Shown piece after piece: positions 11,801 to 20,205 of a DNA stretch of 64,000 nucleotides (its first letter is position 1; each line of letters starts with the position of its first letter). Position numbers and translations under genes: made by a program. Source of the stretch: Dehalococcoidia bacterium (GTDB lineage: Bacteria > Chloroflexota > Dehalococcoidia > Lucifugimonadales > UBA3495); assembly GCA_022823505.1 (NCBI GenBank), contig JAJEIA010000104.1:1-64000 (forward strand). Direction: 5' to 3'. The notes beneath the pieces were generated by a model. That model saw only the letters and a program-made list of their open reading frames with translations. It was not told the origin of the DNA and ran no database searches.

Positions 11801-14800
11801 AGGTCCGGCTGCCGGAGCGGAACTCCGGCGGCTCGTTCACGTCGGTCACGGTGATGGTCACCGCAAAGGAGCCGGTGTTCCGGCCGTCGTAGGGCTGGAT
11901 CAACACCTCGTAGACGTTGTCCTGGTTGGAGTCCGCCGGCCGCTCGTAGTCCGGCAGTTTGCGGAAATACAGCGTGCCGCCTTGCGTGATGAAGAAATCC
12001 CCGCCGTCCCGACCCCCCACGCTCCAGCGGGTCACGTAGGCTCCCTCCGGATCAATCGCCGTATAGGCCGAGCCCGTCAGACCCTGGTTTTCGCTGATGG
12101 TGAAGCTGGATCGGCCGCTGGTCACTTCCGGCCCCTCGTTCACGTCGGTCACCGTCACGGTCACCGGAAGCGAGGCGGTGTGCGTGCCGTCGCTGGCCCG
12201 CACCGTCACGGCGTAGATATGATCCTGTCCCGACGCCGCCCGCGCCTCAAAATCCGGCGGGCTCACGGGGTTGAATGAGAACTGGCCCCGCTCGTCAATC
12301 GCGAAGTGCCTGCCGTCCGCACCGCCCACCGCCCACGCGATGGCTGCTCTTTCCGGATCGGTGGCACGGTAGGTGTACAGCCGCGAGGTCCGGTTCTCCG
12401 GATGCGTCATGGTGGTAGCCGACCTGCTGTTGGTCGTGATGATCGGCGGTTCGTTCACCGGTGTCACGGTCACCGTGACTTCGAATGATCCGTAGTACCT
12501 CCCGTCGTAGGGCCGCACCTGGAGCTGATAGACGTTGTCCCCGTTGGAGTCCGCCGGCCGCTCGTAGTCGGGCAGGTTGCGGAAGGTGAGCACCCCCTCG
12601 TTGGTGACGGTGTCGTGGGTGATGGTGAAATCGCCGCCGTCCGTGCCGCCAACGGTCCAGCGGGTAATCGTTCCGCCCTCGGGGTCGAAGCCCGAATAAA
12701 CCGCGTTGGGCAGGTCCCGGTTCTCCTGGACGGTAAACGACGACCGGCCGCGGGTCACCTCAGGTCCCTCGTTCACGTCCCGTACCGTGACCGCCACGGT
12801 CAGCGACGCCCGGTTCCCACCGTCGTCCTCGGCCTGGATCAGCACGTCGTACACGTTGTCACGCCCCGAATCGCCGGGAATCTCAAAGTCCGGCGCGCGG
12901 TCCTCTCGGAACGAGAACTCGCCGCGCTGGGTGATGGCGAAAAACCTGCCGTCCACCCCGCTCACCGACCACGTGATGGTGGCGCTCCCCTCCGGGTCGG
13001 TGGCGCGGTAGGTGTAGAGCCGGGAGGTCAAATTCTCGTTCTGCCGCAGCGCCGTGGCAGAACTGCTTGTCGTCGTGATGGTGGGCGGCTCGTTCACGGG
13101 CGTTACCGTCACCGTCACGTCGTAGGAGTCGTAATACCTGCCGTCCGTGACCTGTACGGCGAAGGTGTACACATTGTCCTGGTTCGAGTCGGCCGGCCTT
13201 TCATGATCAGGGGTGTTCCGGAACGACACCTCCCCCTGCGCGCTGATGGTGAAATCGCCACTATCCGTGCCAGCGAGCCGCCAGTTGGGATTCACGCTCA
13301 GGTCGCCGCGGCCGGTGGCCGCATACGTCGACAGCGTCCCGGTAAAGTTCTCATCTCGGCTTAACGTGGACGGGCCGGTGATCTCGGTGGTGTCCTCCAC
13401 GGTCAGGGTGATGGCGTGTGAGCCATAGTACCGGCCGTCGTATGGGCGCACCTCCACCTCGTAGACGTTGTCCCGGTCTGCGTCGTCGGGACGTTCGTGG
13501 TCGGGAGTGTTCCGGAAGGTGATCTGGCCCGTATTGCTGATGGTGAAATCGCCGGCGTCCCGGCCGCCCAGGCTCCAGCGGGTTACGCTGCCGCCCTCCG
13601 GGTCCGAAGCGGTGAAGGTCGCTCCCGGCCAGTTCCGGTTTTCCTGGACGGCGAAGGTATCGCCGCCGCCGGTCACCTCCGGCCCTTCGTTCACGTCGGT
13701 GACGGTGATGGTGAACGAGAGGCGATCGGCGTGGCCATCAGGGTCGGTTGCCACCACGATCAGGTTGTAGTCGTTCTGTCGGTCCCTATCCACTGGATCT
13801 TCAAAGTCCGGTGGCGTGGCGAAGCCCAGTACGCCCCGGCCGCCGCTGTCGATGGCGAGCGTGAAGGCTCCGCTATCATCGCCCTCCAGCCTCCACGCGA
13901 GGGTTTGACGCTGGGGGTCGGACGCGCTGAAGGTGTAGACCGTCGACGTACGGTTCTCGGGGTAGGTCGACGGCGGGCTCCGGCTGCCGATGGTGGGCTC
14001 CACGCCCTCGTTGTGGTTGGTCACGGTGATGATGACGTCCACGCTGTCGATGAGGCCCTGATCGTCGGTCACCACCACGGTGATTTCATAGCTGTTGTCG
14101 CGGCCGGAGTCGGTGGGGTTCTCAAAGTCTGGAGGGCTGGCGAACGTGAGCACACCGCTGGCGCTGATCTCGAAGGCGTGGCGGTCCGTGCCGGTTATGG
14201 ACCAAGCTACGGCGCGGCCCTGGGGGTCCCGGGCGCGGAATGTGTACACCGCCCCGGTGCCGTTCTCCCGGTAGGGCGATGGGTTGCCCGTGGTGGTGAT
14301 GGTGGGTTCCTCGGCGCCGGTGGAGTTGGTCACAGTGACCACCACGTCCAGCGTGGCTCTATTGGAGTTGTCGTCTTCGGCAACCACCGTTACGAGGTAC
14401 TCGTTGTCGCCATTTGCGTCGTCCGGCATCTCGAAGTCAGGTATTTCGGCAAAGGTCAGCACGCCCGCACTGCTGATGTCGAAATCGTTCCGGTCGGTTC
14501 CAGACACGGACCAACTGATGGTATCCCGCTCCGGGTCCGTTGCTCGGTAGGTATACAGCGCGGCAGTGCCGTTCTCCGCATAGCTGAAAGAAGTCCTGCT
14601 CAGGCTGCTGGAGTTGAACTCTGGCGGTTCGTTCACGTTGGCTACCGTGACCGTCACGTTCAGCGTGCCCGTGTACTGCCCGTCCGATGCCCTCACCTGC
14701 ACCAGGTACTCGTTGTTGCCATTGGAGTCCGCCGGCCGCTCGTAGTCCGGCGTGTTGCGGAAGGTCAGAACACCGTCCTGGTTGTCGCGGGTGATCTGAA

Positions 14801-17800
14801 AGTCCCCGCCGTCGGCGCCGGACACGCTCCAGGCGAACGTCGTGCTGCCGCCCTCCGGATCCGTGGCGGTGTATCTCTCGTCAAAAGCATCGTCGTTCTC
14901 GCTGAGAGCGAGCGCCGTCCTGCCATCCACAGTCGGCGGTTCGTTGACGTTGGTGACGGTGATCGTCACGTACAGCTCGTCGAAATTGCCTGCGGTGTCG
15001 GTGGCAACCACCGTGATCTGATAGAGGCCGTTGCTATCATCATCCGCCTTATCCTCGAAGTCGGGAGGATCATTGAAGGTCAGGTAGCCCCCGCTGTCCG
15101 TGGTGAAAAAGTTGGCGTCAGCGCCTTTCACCGACCATTCGACGGAGTCTCGTTCCGGGTCCGTGGCGGTATAGCGGGTGATGTTTCCGGTGCGATTTTC
15201 CTGCCAATCTACGGTGGCGTTTCCGTTGACCACGGGCGGCTCGTTCACGTCGGCGATCTCGATCCGAACCTGGATGGTGTCGGAGAGGCCGTTTGGGTCT
15301 TCCACGCGGAGGTTCACCCGCTGCGTCGTTCTGCGCTCGTAGTCGAGGGTGGCCCCGGCGCCCACTCGGATCTGGCCCGTCGTGTCGTCGACGGTGTAGG
15401 GGCCGCCCTGCTGGGAATCAATCGAATAGGTCAGCGTGTCGCCGTTGAGGTCAGTGGCCGCTACCGGCGCTCCCACCGCCGTTCCCTGCGTGGAGTTTTC
15501 GTCGATCGACCGCGTGGCGCTCGTGTCGTCCTCAAACTCGGGGGCGCGATTGTTGTTGACATCATTGATGGTGACCGTCGCGACGGAGTTCCCGCCCAAG
15601 AGGTTCGTGGTGGCAGTCCCGACGTAGTCCAGTGTCGCGGTGAATGTCTCGTCGGCTTCGTCAGCATCATCGCTCAGGATGGTCACGCTGAACTCCCGGG
15701 TCGCCCGGTATCGATAGCCGCTGCCGGTGGACACGCGCTCGAAGTCGCTTTGCTGGAACGTCAGCGTCCCGTTGGACGGTGCCACGTAGTCTTCGGATTC
15801 TGTGGCAGTGCCGTCTTCAGTGGTCACGGTCGCATCGAAAGAGAAATCGGACGGCAGCGCTGCATCGACGTCCGTGGTCGCAGTCGCTTTGAGGGTCACG
15901 GAGCCGGCGTCCTCGTTCACGTCCACCGAGGTCTTCTCCCACTGCAGCGTCACGCGCACGGCGGAGTTGGTCGGGGTTCCCGTTTTGGTTGCGGACCACG
16001 GGCCGGGGCCGCCCGCGTTCCACCCCCGAACCTGCACGTCGTACTGCACCCAGTTGGTCAGGCCATCGATGGTGTACCCTTCCCGACTGGTCCACACGCC
16101 GGTTTTGACTGTCCAGTTTGCGTCAACGGCCTCGTCTTTGCTGGTCTCGATGTAGCGCAGGTCGTACGAAGTGACCGGAAACTGGGAAGTACTGACCGCG
16201 TGTGCCCACGGCACGTTAATCTTGCTGCCGCCGGGATCGGCGGTAATGGTGGTGATGGTAGGCTCGCTAGGCACTGTGACCACCGTGCGGGAGGCTGACC
16301 ACGGGTGTTCGGTGGACCCAACGACCGCCCGCATTTGGACGTAGTGGGATCTGCCGTATCCCAGGAAGCTGGATGGGGTGTGGGTGTACTCCAAGTTCCC
16401 GTCTCCGGTCGCCCAGATGCCATCAACTGTGGTCCAGCCGCCGAAGTTGGTGAATTTGTGTCGGAGGTCGTAGGAAGCGACCGTCCCCAGGCCGGAGTTG
16501 GCGGGCGGTGTCCACTTTGTGATCAGCGTCTGCTCCACTGAGGTGACGGAAGTGATGGTCGGCGCGTCTGCCGAGTCTGCGGTTACTTTACTGGTCCTGG
16601 ACCACGGGCCGTTGCCATCGGAGTTGACCGCCCGCACTCGTACGTCATATCTCACACCGCCGTCCAGACCGGTGGCCGTGTATTCGCGCGCGCTGGATGC
16701 AACGCTGGCCGTTGCCCATTGACCGTCGGCCTTGTCGGCAGCGTCGCTACGGATGTAATGCACGTCATATCCGGTTATGTCCGATGCGCCGGGGTCCGCG
16801 GGCGTCTTCCAGATCGCCCTGAATCCGCCCGAAATCGGTTGCACTTCGTCGATGCCCGGGGCCGTGGGCTTGGTGCCGTGGCCGAACACCGTGATGTCCC
16901 AGGATTCCAGGGTTCCCTGCTTGCCGTGTATGTGGTCGGTAACGCGCAGCGTCCACTCGCCCTCGGCGCTCTCGCCCAGATGCTTCGCTGACCCAAGCCG
17001 CAGGGGATTGTCCATAAAGGCGAATGGGATATCCGAGCCGAAGGCAGTCTGATCGAAGTATGGGGCCAGCTTGGATACCTTGCCGTCCGGGGATTCCAGT
17101 TCCACGTCCAGATGCCGAAATGAGTCGTGGTCAAAATGCGCATCAACATGGACGTACTCGACGAACTCAACGTGACTGCCCACGGTCAATTTGCTGGTCA
17201 CCGTGGCGCCCGGATTCGTGCTCGTGGCGTCGGGAATGGTGACATTGATGGTTCCCGCCTCGACCGTTGACCTGCGCAGGCCGGGCACGTTCGTCCAGCC
17301 GTTGGCCAGACTAACCGCAGCCTGGGCGTCGACCACGCCGAAACCGTATTCGTGGTTGAAGTTGTAGGTTCCGGTGTCGCCGTACTTCGATGCGCCCGTT
17401 TCCCAACCGGAGTTTGAGGCGTCGTTCTTGCGGGCCGAGGCGGCCAGGATCAGCTTCACGTCCCGCCACGTGAGGGCGTTGTTGGCCTTTCGGACCAGCG
17501 CAGCCACTCCCGAAACGATGGGCGCCGCCGCGCTGGTGCCTCCGAAAGCGTTCGTGTACCGGTTGCTGTTGGTGGTGGTGGCGATGCCGGCCGTGCCGCT
17601 GTCGTTGGAGGGCGCGCACACCCACAGGTTCGCGCCCTTTTCCGAGTAATACGTTCGCTTGCCCTCCTGGTTCACGGCGCAGGCGGCGGTCACGGCGTGG
17701 AAATTGTTGCGTTCATCAAGGGTGGAATAGTCTCCATTCCGCGCCCCGTTGCCGGCCGACCAAACGTAGAACACACCCTTGCCGCCGTAACCCGTATTTA

Positions 17801-20138
17801 CCGCGTTTTCGATCACCTCAGCCCACATGCTGGGTGCATACTCCGGCGATCCAGTGTCCCCCTGCCCCCAGCTGTTGTTGGATACCGCCGTCGTAGCCGC
17901 ATTCAGGGACATGGCGTCAAACTCATCGTTTAAATGGCCGGTGCTCAGCAGGTTGTATCCATAGATTGTGGCCCGCGGCGCGACGCCTCGCGTTCCTATC
18001 GAGTTGTCCCGAGCGGCGATGATGCCGGCAACCGCCGTGCCGTGCGTTTCAAACGGGTGGTAAACGCCGCCCTGGCCGACGAAGTCGTGATTCCTGGATG
18101 TATCTACATTGTCCGTCAGGTCCTCATGCTGGTGGTGCATTCCCTGGTCCACGACCGCCACCGTGATCCCTGCTCCACGGTTCCCTCCACTCCATACGCC
18201 CTCAACGTTGATGTCCTCCGTTGAACCCGAGCCGGACAGTCCGTCATCCTGCAGGTGCCACTGGCACCCGTACCAAGTGTCGGATATTCCGCCACGCGCG
18301 ACGTCCTTGCAGGTATCCACCATCCTCGCGAACCCCCAGTCGTCGAGAATGATGACGGTGTACCTGCCGGTGCTGTTCCCCGCGCCGGTCACCTTCATGT
18401 AATGCGTGCCGGCGTCGAGTTCGTGGGCGATGCCGAAGCTGAAGATCCTTGCGTAAGCGCCAGCGAAATTTTCGTTGAAGTCGGCGTCAATCGGGGTTCC
18501 GCCAGCGTCCACAATCTCTGCGTCAACATCAGTGCGGGAGTCGTTGGGCGCGGCCCAGATTTGCACGTAGGTCGTATCTTCCACGGTGATGCTGAAATAG
18601 TCCACGTCGCTGGTGGAGGTGATGTTGCCGCCGACAGCGTTGTCGAGAGTGATGGCTTGCGCCGTAGCCGCCGTGTTGCCCGGGTTTCCGGCGTCGCTGG
18701 TGTACACGGTGTACCCACCACTGGTTAAACCGCGGTGACTGCTGACCTCGAGTTCATAGGTGCCCGCGTCGAGGGTCCGGCGAATCAGGAAACCCTCGGG
18801 TTTGGGCGCGAGGTTGCCGTCGTTGTTCTGGGCAAGCACGGCCCCGTGTTCGTTCAAGAGCCGCGCGGTAACGTCGGGCCTTCCGAAACCCCGTATGATC
18901 ACGTCCGTCCGTTCCGTCAACTCCAGGTTGAAAGAGTCGGTATCGCCAACCGGACTTATCAGCCCGCTGGTGCTTCCGCCCAGTATCAATTTCTTGGGAT
19001 CAGCGGGGCCCGTGGTTTCGGGGGCGGCCTTTATCCGGAGTACATATTCGCCGGTTACCCCAGAGTCCGCGAGAACTCTGATGTAATAGGTTCCCGCCTG
19101 CAGAGTGTACCGGATGAGAAAGTTATCAGGGTTGGGCAACCCCGGGCCGTTACCCACCTGGATGATGGATTCGCCAACAGCATTGAACAGCGTGCCCGAA
19201 GTGTCCATGCTGCCCTCGGTGAAGATCTGGAAATCCAGGGGCTTCGGAGCATGGTCATCAGTGATCACCATCTTGAAGTAGTCCCAGTCGGACGAATGGA
19301 TGACTCCGTCGCCCACCGCACCGTCCGTGATCTTGCCCCAGAAATAATTGCTTCCCACGGGATCAATTTCCCCGGAAGACGTGGTTGCCAGGGTGATTTC
19401 CCTGGCGTCGTTCAACTTCTGTCCGTAATCCGCCGGCGTGGCGCTCATGGTGTTCGACCATGGCCCGGCGGTGGCAAATTCCACGGCCCGCACCTGCACG
19501 TCGTACTCCGTATCGTTGGTTAGCCCGGTGAGTCCATAAAGCAGCAGGTCATCGGTGCTCGCGCCGGTCGTCTCGGTCCACTCGCCGTCCGATTTGTCGG
19601 TGGCGTCAGTCTCGATATACCGCAGGTCGTAGGTGGCGTCGGGGTCGACGAGGGTCGTGGGAGCTTTCCAGGCCACCGCCAGCGCTCCGTCGTCGCCGCG
19701 CACCATAGTCAGAGTTGCCCTGGTTGCCTCAGATATCTCAGGCGTACCCGTAACCGTCGCCGACCACGGGCCGTCACCCTCCGCGTTCACGGCCCGCACC
19801 TGCACGTCGTACCCGGTGCCGTTGGTCAGGCCATCCAATGCGTACCGCAGATCGCCGTCGCCGGCGGTCCAAATGCTTTCCTTCTCGGTCCACTGACTGT
19901 CGGCTTTGTCAGTGGCGCTGGTCTCGATGTGCCGCACGTCGTAGGCCGTGACGGTCGAGCCGCCGTCGGTTGATGGGGCCGACCATTTCACCAGAAGCCA
20001 GCCGGCACGGGCCGTCACCTCATCGACGGCTGGCGTGCCCGGGACGGTCGCCTGCGCCCTGACGTCCAGCGGCATCAGCAGGCCCAGCAAGACCAGCGCC
20101 GCCAGTAGCGGCGCCGCAGGCAACGCGATCCTTGTCAT
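5817..20138 (-). CDS. giant secreted subtilase with FN3, PPC, P-domain, Calx-beta and 31 cadherin-like repeats
   Basis: A 4773-residue exported protein. A signal peptide ends near DVRA-QA (about residue 29). Two FN3 domains (about 30-235) and three PPC-type beta domains (about 236-620) follow. The S8 catalytic domain has Asp664 (AVVDQG), His699 (THGTAVAG), an SNNSWG Asn region and Ser869 (GGTSAAAP). A proprotein-convertase P domain (about 960-1100), three FN3 domains (to about 1390), a Calx-beta domain (about 1393-1527) and 31 cadherin-like repeats of about 105 residues (1528 to the end) complete it. Kexin-type subtilases have the same catalytic/P-domain order. No I9-type propeptide is visible in front of the catalytic domain; a prodomain-like lipoprotein is encoded 67 bp upstream. 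There is no LPXTG, C-terminal TM or other obvious anchor. Likely role: surface or secreted adhesin-protease. No clear Shine-Dalgarno precedes the ATG; the start rests on the signal peptide. Confidence 0.88.
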   Translation of the reverse strand: MTRIALPAAPLLAALVLLGLLMPLDVRAQATVPGTPAVDEVTARAGWLLVKWSAPSTDGGSTVTAYDVRHIETSATDKADSQWTEKESIWTAGDGDLRYALDGLTNGTGYDVQVRAVNAEGDGPWSATVTGTPEISEATRATLTMVRGDDGALAVAWKAPTTLVDPDATYDLRYIETDATDKSDGEWTETTGASTDDLLLYGLTGLTNDTEYDVQVRAVEFATAGPWSNTMSATPADYGQKLNDAREITLATTSSGEIDPVGSNYFWGKITDGAVGDGVIHSSDWDYFKMVITDDHAPKPLDFQIFTEGSMDTSGTLFNAVGESIIQVGNGPGLPNPDNFLIRYTLQAGTYYIRVLADSGVTGEYVLRIKAAPETTGPADPKKLILGGSTSGLISPVGDTDSFNLELTERTDVIIRGFGRPDVTARLLNEHGAVLAQNNDGNLAPKPEGFLIRRTLDAGTYELEVSSHRGLTSGGYTVYTSDAGNPGNTAATAQAITLDNAVGGNITSTSDVDYFSITVEDTTYVQIWAAPNDSRTDVDAEIVDAGGTPIDADFNENFAGAYARIFSFGIAHELDAGTHYMKVTGAGNSTGRYTVIILDDWGFARMVDTCKDVARGGISDTWYGCQWHLQDDGLSGSGSTEDINVEGVWSGGNRGAGITVAVVDQGMHHQHEDLTDNVDTSRNHDFVGQGGVYHPFETHGTAVAGIIAARDNSIGTRGVAPRATIYGYNLLSTGHLNDEFDAMSLNAATTAVSNNSWGQGDTGSPEYAPSMWAEVIENAVNTGYGGKGVFYVWSAGNGARNGDYSTLDERNNFHAVTAACAVNQEGKRTYYSEKGANLWVCAPSNDSGTAGIATTTNSNRYTNAFGGTSAAAPIVSGVAALVRKANNALTWRDVKLILAASARKNDASNSGWETGASKYGDTGTYNFNHEYGFGVVDAQAAVSLANGWTNVPGLRRSTVEAGTINVTIPDATSTNPGATVTSKLTVGSHVEFVEYVHVDAHFDHDSFRHLDVELESPDGKVSKLAPYFDQTAFGSDIPFAFMDNPLRLGSAKHLGESAEGEWTLRVTDHIHGKQGTLESWDITVFGHGTKPTAPGIDEVQPISGGFRAIWKTPADPGASDITGYDVHYIRSDAADKADGQWATASVASSAREYTATGLDGGVRYDVRVRAVNSDGNGPWSRTSKVTADSADAPTITSVTSVEQTLITKWTPPANSGLGTVASYDLRHKFTNFGGWTTVDGIWATGDGNLEYTHTPSSFLGYGRSHYVQMRAVVGSTEHPWSASRTVVTVPSEPTITTITADPGGSKINVPWAHAVSTSQFPVTSYDLRYIETSKDEAVDANWTVKTGVWTSREGYTIDGLTNWVQYDVQVRGWNAGGPGPWSATKTGTPTNSAVRVTLQWEKTSVDVNEDAGSVTLKATATTDVDAALPSDFSFDATVTTEDGTATESEDYVAPSNGTLTFQQSDFERVSTGSGYRYRATREFSVTILSDDADEADETFTATLDYVGTATTNLLGGNSVATVTINDVNNNRAPEFEDDTSATRSIDENSTQGTAVGAPVAATDLNGDTLTYSIDSQQGGPYTVDDTTGQIRVGAGATLDYERRTTQRVNLRVEDPNGLSDTIQVRIEIADVNEPPVVNGNATVDWQENRTGNITRYTATDPERDSVEWSVKGADANFFTTDSGGYLTFNDPPDFEDKADDDSNGLYQITVVATDTAGNFDELYVTITVTNVNEPPTVDGRTALALSENDDAFDERYTATDPEGGSTTFAWSVSGADGGDFQITRDNQDGVLTFRNTPDYERPADSNGNNEYLVQVRASDGQYTGTLNVTVTVANVNEPPEFNSSSLSRTSFSYAENGTAALYTYRATDPERDTISWSVSGTDRNDFDISSAGVLTFAEIPDFEMPDDANGDNEYLVTVVAEDDNSNRATLDVVVTVTNSTGAEEPTITTTGNPSPYRENGTGAVYTFRARDPQGRAVAWSITGTDRHAFEISASGVLTFASPPDFENPTDSGRDNSYEITVVVTDDQGLIDSVDVIITVTNHNEGVEPTIGSRSPPSTYPENRTSTVYTFSASDPQRQTLAWRLEGDDSGAFTLAIDSGGRGVLGFATPPDFEDPVDRDRQNDYNLIVVATDPDGHADRLSFTITVTDVNEGPEVTGGGDTFAVQENRNWPGATFTASDPEGGSVTRWSLGGRDAGDFTISNTGQITFRNTPDHERPDDADRDNVYEVEVRPYDGRYYGSHAITLTVEDTTEITGPSTLSRDENFTGTLSTYAATGRGDLSVNPNWRLAGTDSGDFTISAQGEVSFRNTPDHERPADSNQDNVYTFAVQVTDGRYYDSYDVTVTVTPVNEPPTITTTSSSATALRQNENLTSRLYTYRATDPEGSATITWSVSGVDGRFFAITQRGEFSFREDRAPDFEIPGDSGRDNVYDVLIQAEDDGGNRASLTVAVTVRDVNEGPEVTRGRSSFTVQENRDLPNAVYSGFDPEGGTITRWTVGGTDGGDFTITHDTVTNEGVLTFRNLPDYERPADSNGDNVYQLQVRPYDGRYYGSFEVTVTVTPVNEPPIITTNSRSATTMTHPENRTSRLYTYRATDPERAAIAWAVGGADGRHFAIDERGQFSFNPVSPPDFEARAASGQDHIYAVTVRASDGTHTASLPVTVTVTDVNEGPEVTSGRSSFTISENQGLTGSAYTAIDPEGAYVTRWSVGGRDGGDFFITQGGTLYFRKLPDYERPADSNQDNVYEVLIQPYDGRNTGSFAVTITVTDVNEPPEFRSGSRTSFTQPENRAARLYTFSAADPERGEVGWSVGGTDGRFFTIDERGQFSFDPNSPPDHDSPADSGADNTYDVSIEASDPEGHTARLAVIVRVTDANEGPVITRQGGISGSPPGTVPENHPTTDALATYTAADPERPGVRITGWSTSGRDGGDFVMNALGELRFRNSPDYERPADSNGDNVYEVVIRASDGRYTGTLEEVQVVTVVDVNEPPVITTTGRTTFTQPENRNTVLYTYRATDPERGTVSWRPDGTDGHAFTIDEQGRFSFTNPPDFESPTDSGRDNVYNVTVEARDDEFNAARLEITVTVTNHNEGVQPTISTRRPPATYQENRTTTVYTFRASDPQRGVITWSLTGPDANDFSISETGALTFNHAPDFENSVDADRNNAYELTVVATDEEGYTDRMSFTITVTNHNEGVEPTISTRRPPTTYQENRTTTVYTFHASDPQRDSIAWSLEGVDAGDFTITTDASGRGVLTFSNPPDFENPADLDRDNIYELTVVARNGSGHADRLRFTITVTDVNEGPDITLLGTAITTVPENHPDTGVLARFAAADPENPGAGIYRWSTSGRDGGDFLISALGELRFRNSPDYERPADGDRDNVYEVTVRAYDGRVYGTLEAPLVITVTEVNEPPVITTTSRTEFTVRENSTAVVYTYRATDQDRNDLIRWLIEGADANDFAIYNGMLTFRRLPDLEQPVDANRDNVYEITVVAADNRGLRDTVPATITVTDQSEGPVIAGTTSFTVEENYDITQALGSYTATDAKDGRRVYPQWSLSGRDGGDFLIDRFTGVLSFRNTPDYDRPADSNRDNVYEVTIRGHDSRAYGYLNVVVTVTNINEGAPVVTGSAARTVRENTTSTIYTYRATDSDLDDNITWSAGGADGRHFVITEDRYGRGLLTFAVPPDFERPGDYDGDNIYDLEVVATDSAGLRGTLAVAVTVTALNEGPVVSGTAAFTVNENQKLSDNQAGSGTIYTAADPEAIGGITTTITWSTSGRDGGDFTIERETGVLTFRYPPNYERPADYNRDNVYDLTVRAHDGRNYGTFDVTVTVLAVNEGPEITGRDTFSFRENTPVTTRLYTYRATDPEGNGFTWELGGPDANDFNITPDSSGHGVLTFAVPPNFDLPSGSGAHGNEYLVTVQARDDQGYVGQLPVTVTVTDQNEGAVVTGRQTISVQENRDPSLVLATYSASDPEGQPITRWHVSGTDGGDFTISEDGELTFRNTPDYDRPADSNGDNEYRITVRAYDGRVYGSLDVTVTVSNVNEHDPVIRSGSRTSFTYREESASVLYTYYATDQDKDDVITWSAGGTDGHLFAFNDRNGLVFQAPPDYEIPGDSGRDNTYDLTVVATDSGRRSTRLDVTVTVTAVDEGPEIFGTTSYTLLEGQELVGATFTARDPEDPTIAVTNWRTSGTDGGDFTITQDGVLSFRNTPDYDRPADSNGDNVYLVTVQVSDGRYYGSLEVAVTVTDQNEAAPVVSGQGTLSFRENTASTLYTYRVTDADRGAIITWSVRGTDGGDFEINEGALTFSSAPDYELPADANSDNVYEITVVASDGSNEGVLAVTITVTEVNEGPDISGAQTLIFNENTPTDRVLANYTGVDPEDTSAEITRWSTSGRDGGDFTINSDGELTFRYPPNHERPADSNQDNVYELTVRASDGRVYGSYDVVVTVLPVDEAPEFRSGSRDSFTYRENGTSILYTYRATDPEGTGVTWSVGGADAGYFAISETGVLTFSEPPNFENPARFDGEFYDTEYDVTVQATDENGNTARLEVMVTVTDVNEGPEITGCTDTVSDTVLVIAFEDCDEITVSENHDEPLYTYTARDPEIPSLEITRWSVSGRDGGDFTIDADGQLSFRNPPDHERPADANHDSIYEVTVRASDGRYYGSFTVTVTVQAVDEAPELHSSSLDAFTYKENGTDALFTYRATDPEGDDVAWSLSGDDFEQFEISEEGALTFRDPPDYEEPADLNSDNIYEVTVEATDENDNTARLDIAVTVTNLTD
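5820..15557 (-). repeat. 31 tandem cadherin-like repeats inside the giant protease gene
   Basis: The 9.7 kb encodes 31 repeats of about 105 codons. From roughly repeat 9 onward two types alternate. Type A has a TYRATDPE-like centre and usually follows a NEPP-like linker. Type B has GRDGGDF, then DYERPADSN, then DGRYYGS, and usually follows NEGP. Repeats 15-17 break the alternation with three A-like units. Repeats 16 and 17 are the most alike at DNA level: matching blocks start near 10495 and 10804, 309 bases (103 codons) apart. Canonical cadherin DxNDN calcium motifs are replaced by DVNE-type linkers, as in many bacterial cadherin-like proteins. Confidence 0.85.
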
Positions 20139-20205
20139 ACCGAAAGTTCGCGCTTACGCCGCGTCGCCAACGAGAAGCGACGATCCCTTGTGGACGCGCG
20201 TGGCA

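Noticed and set aside
9360-12278. Very long plus-strand open frames (up to 972 and 933 codons) opposite the giant protease gene
   Set aside because: They are antisense shadows produced by the periodic, GC-biased cadherin repeats; their translations are low-complexity Val/Gly/Arg-rich with no domains and no ribosome-binding sites.
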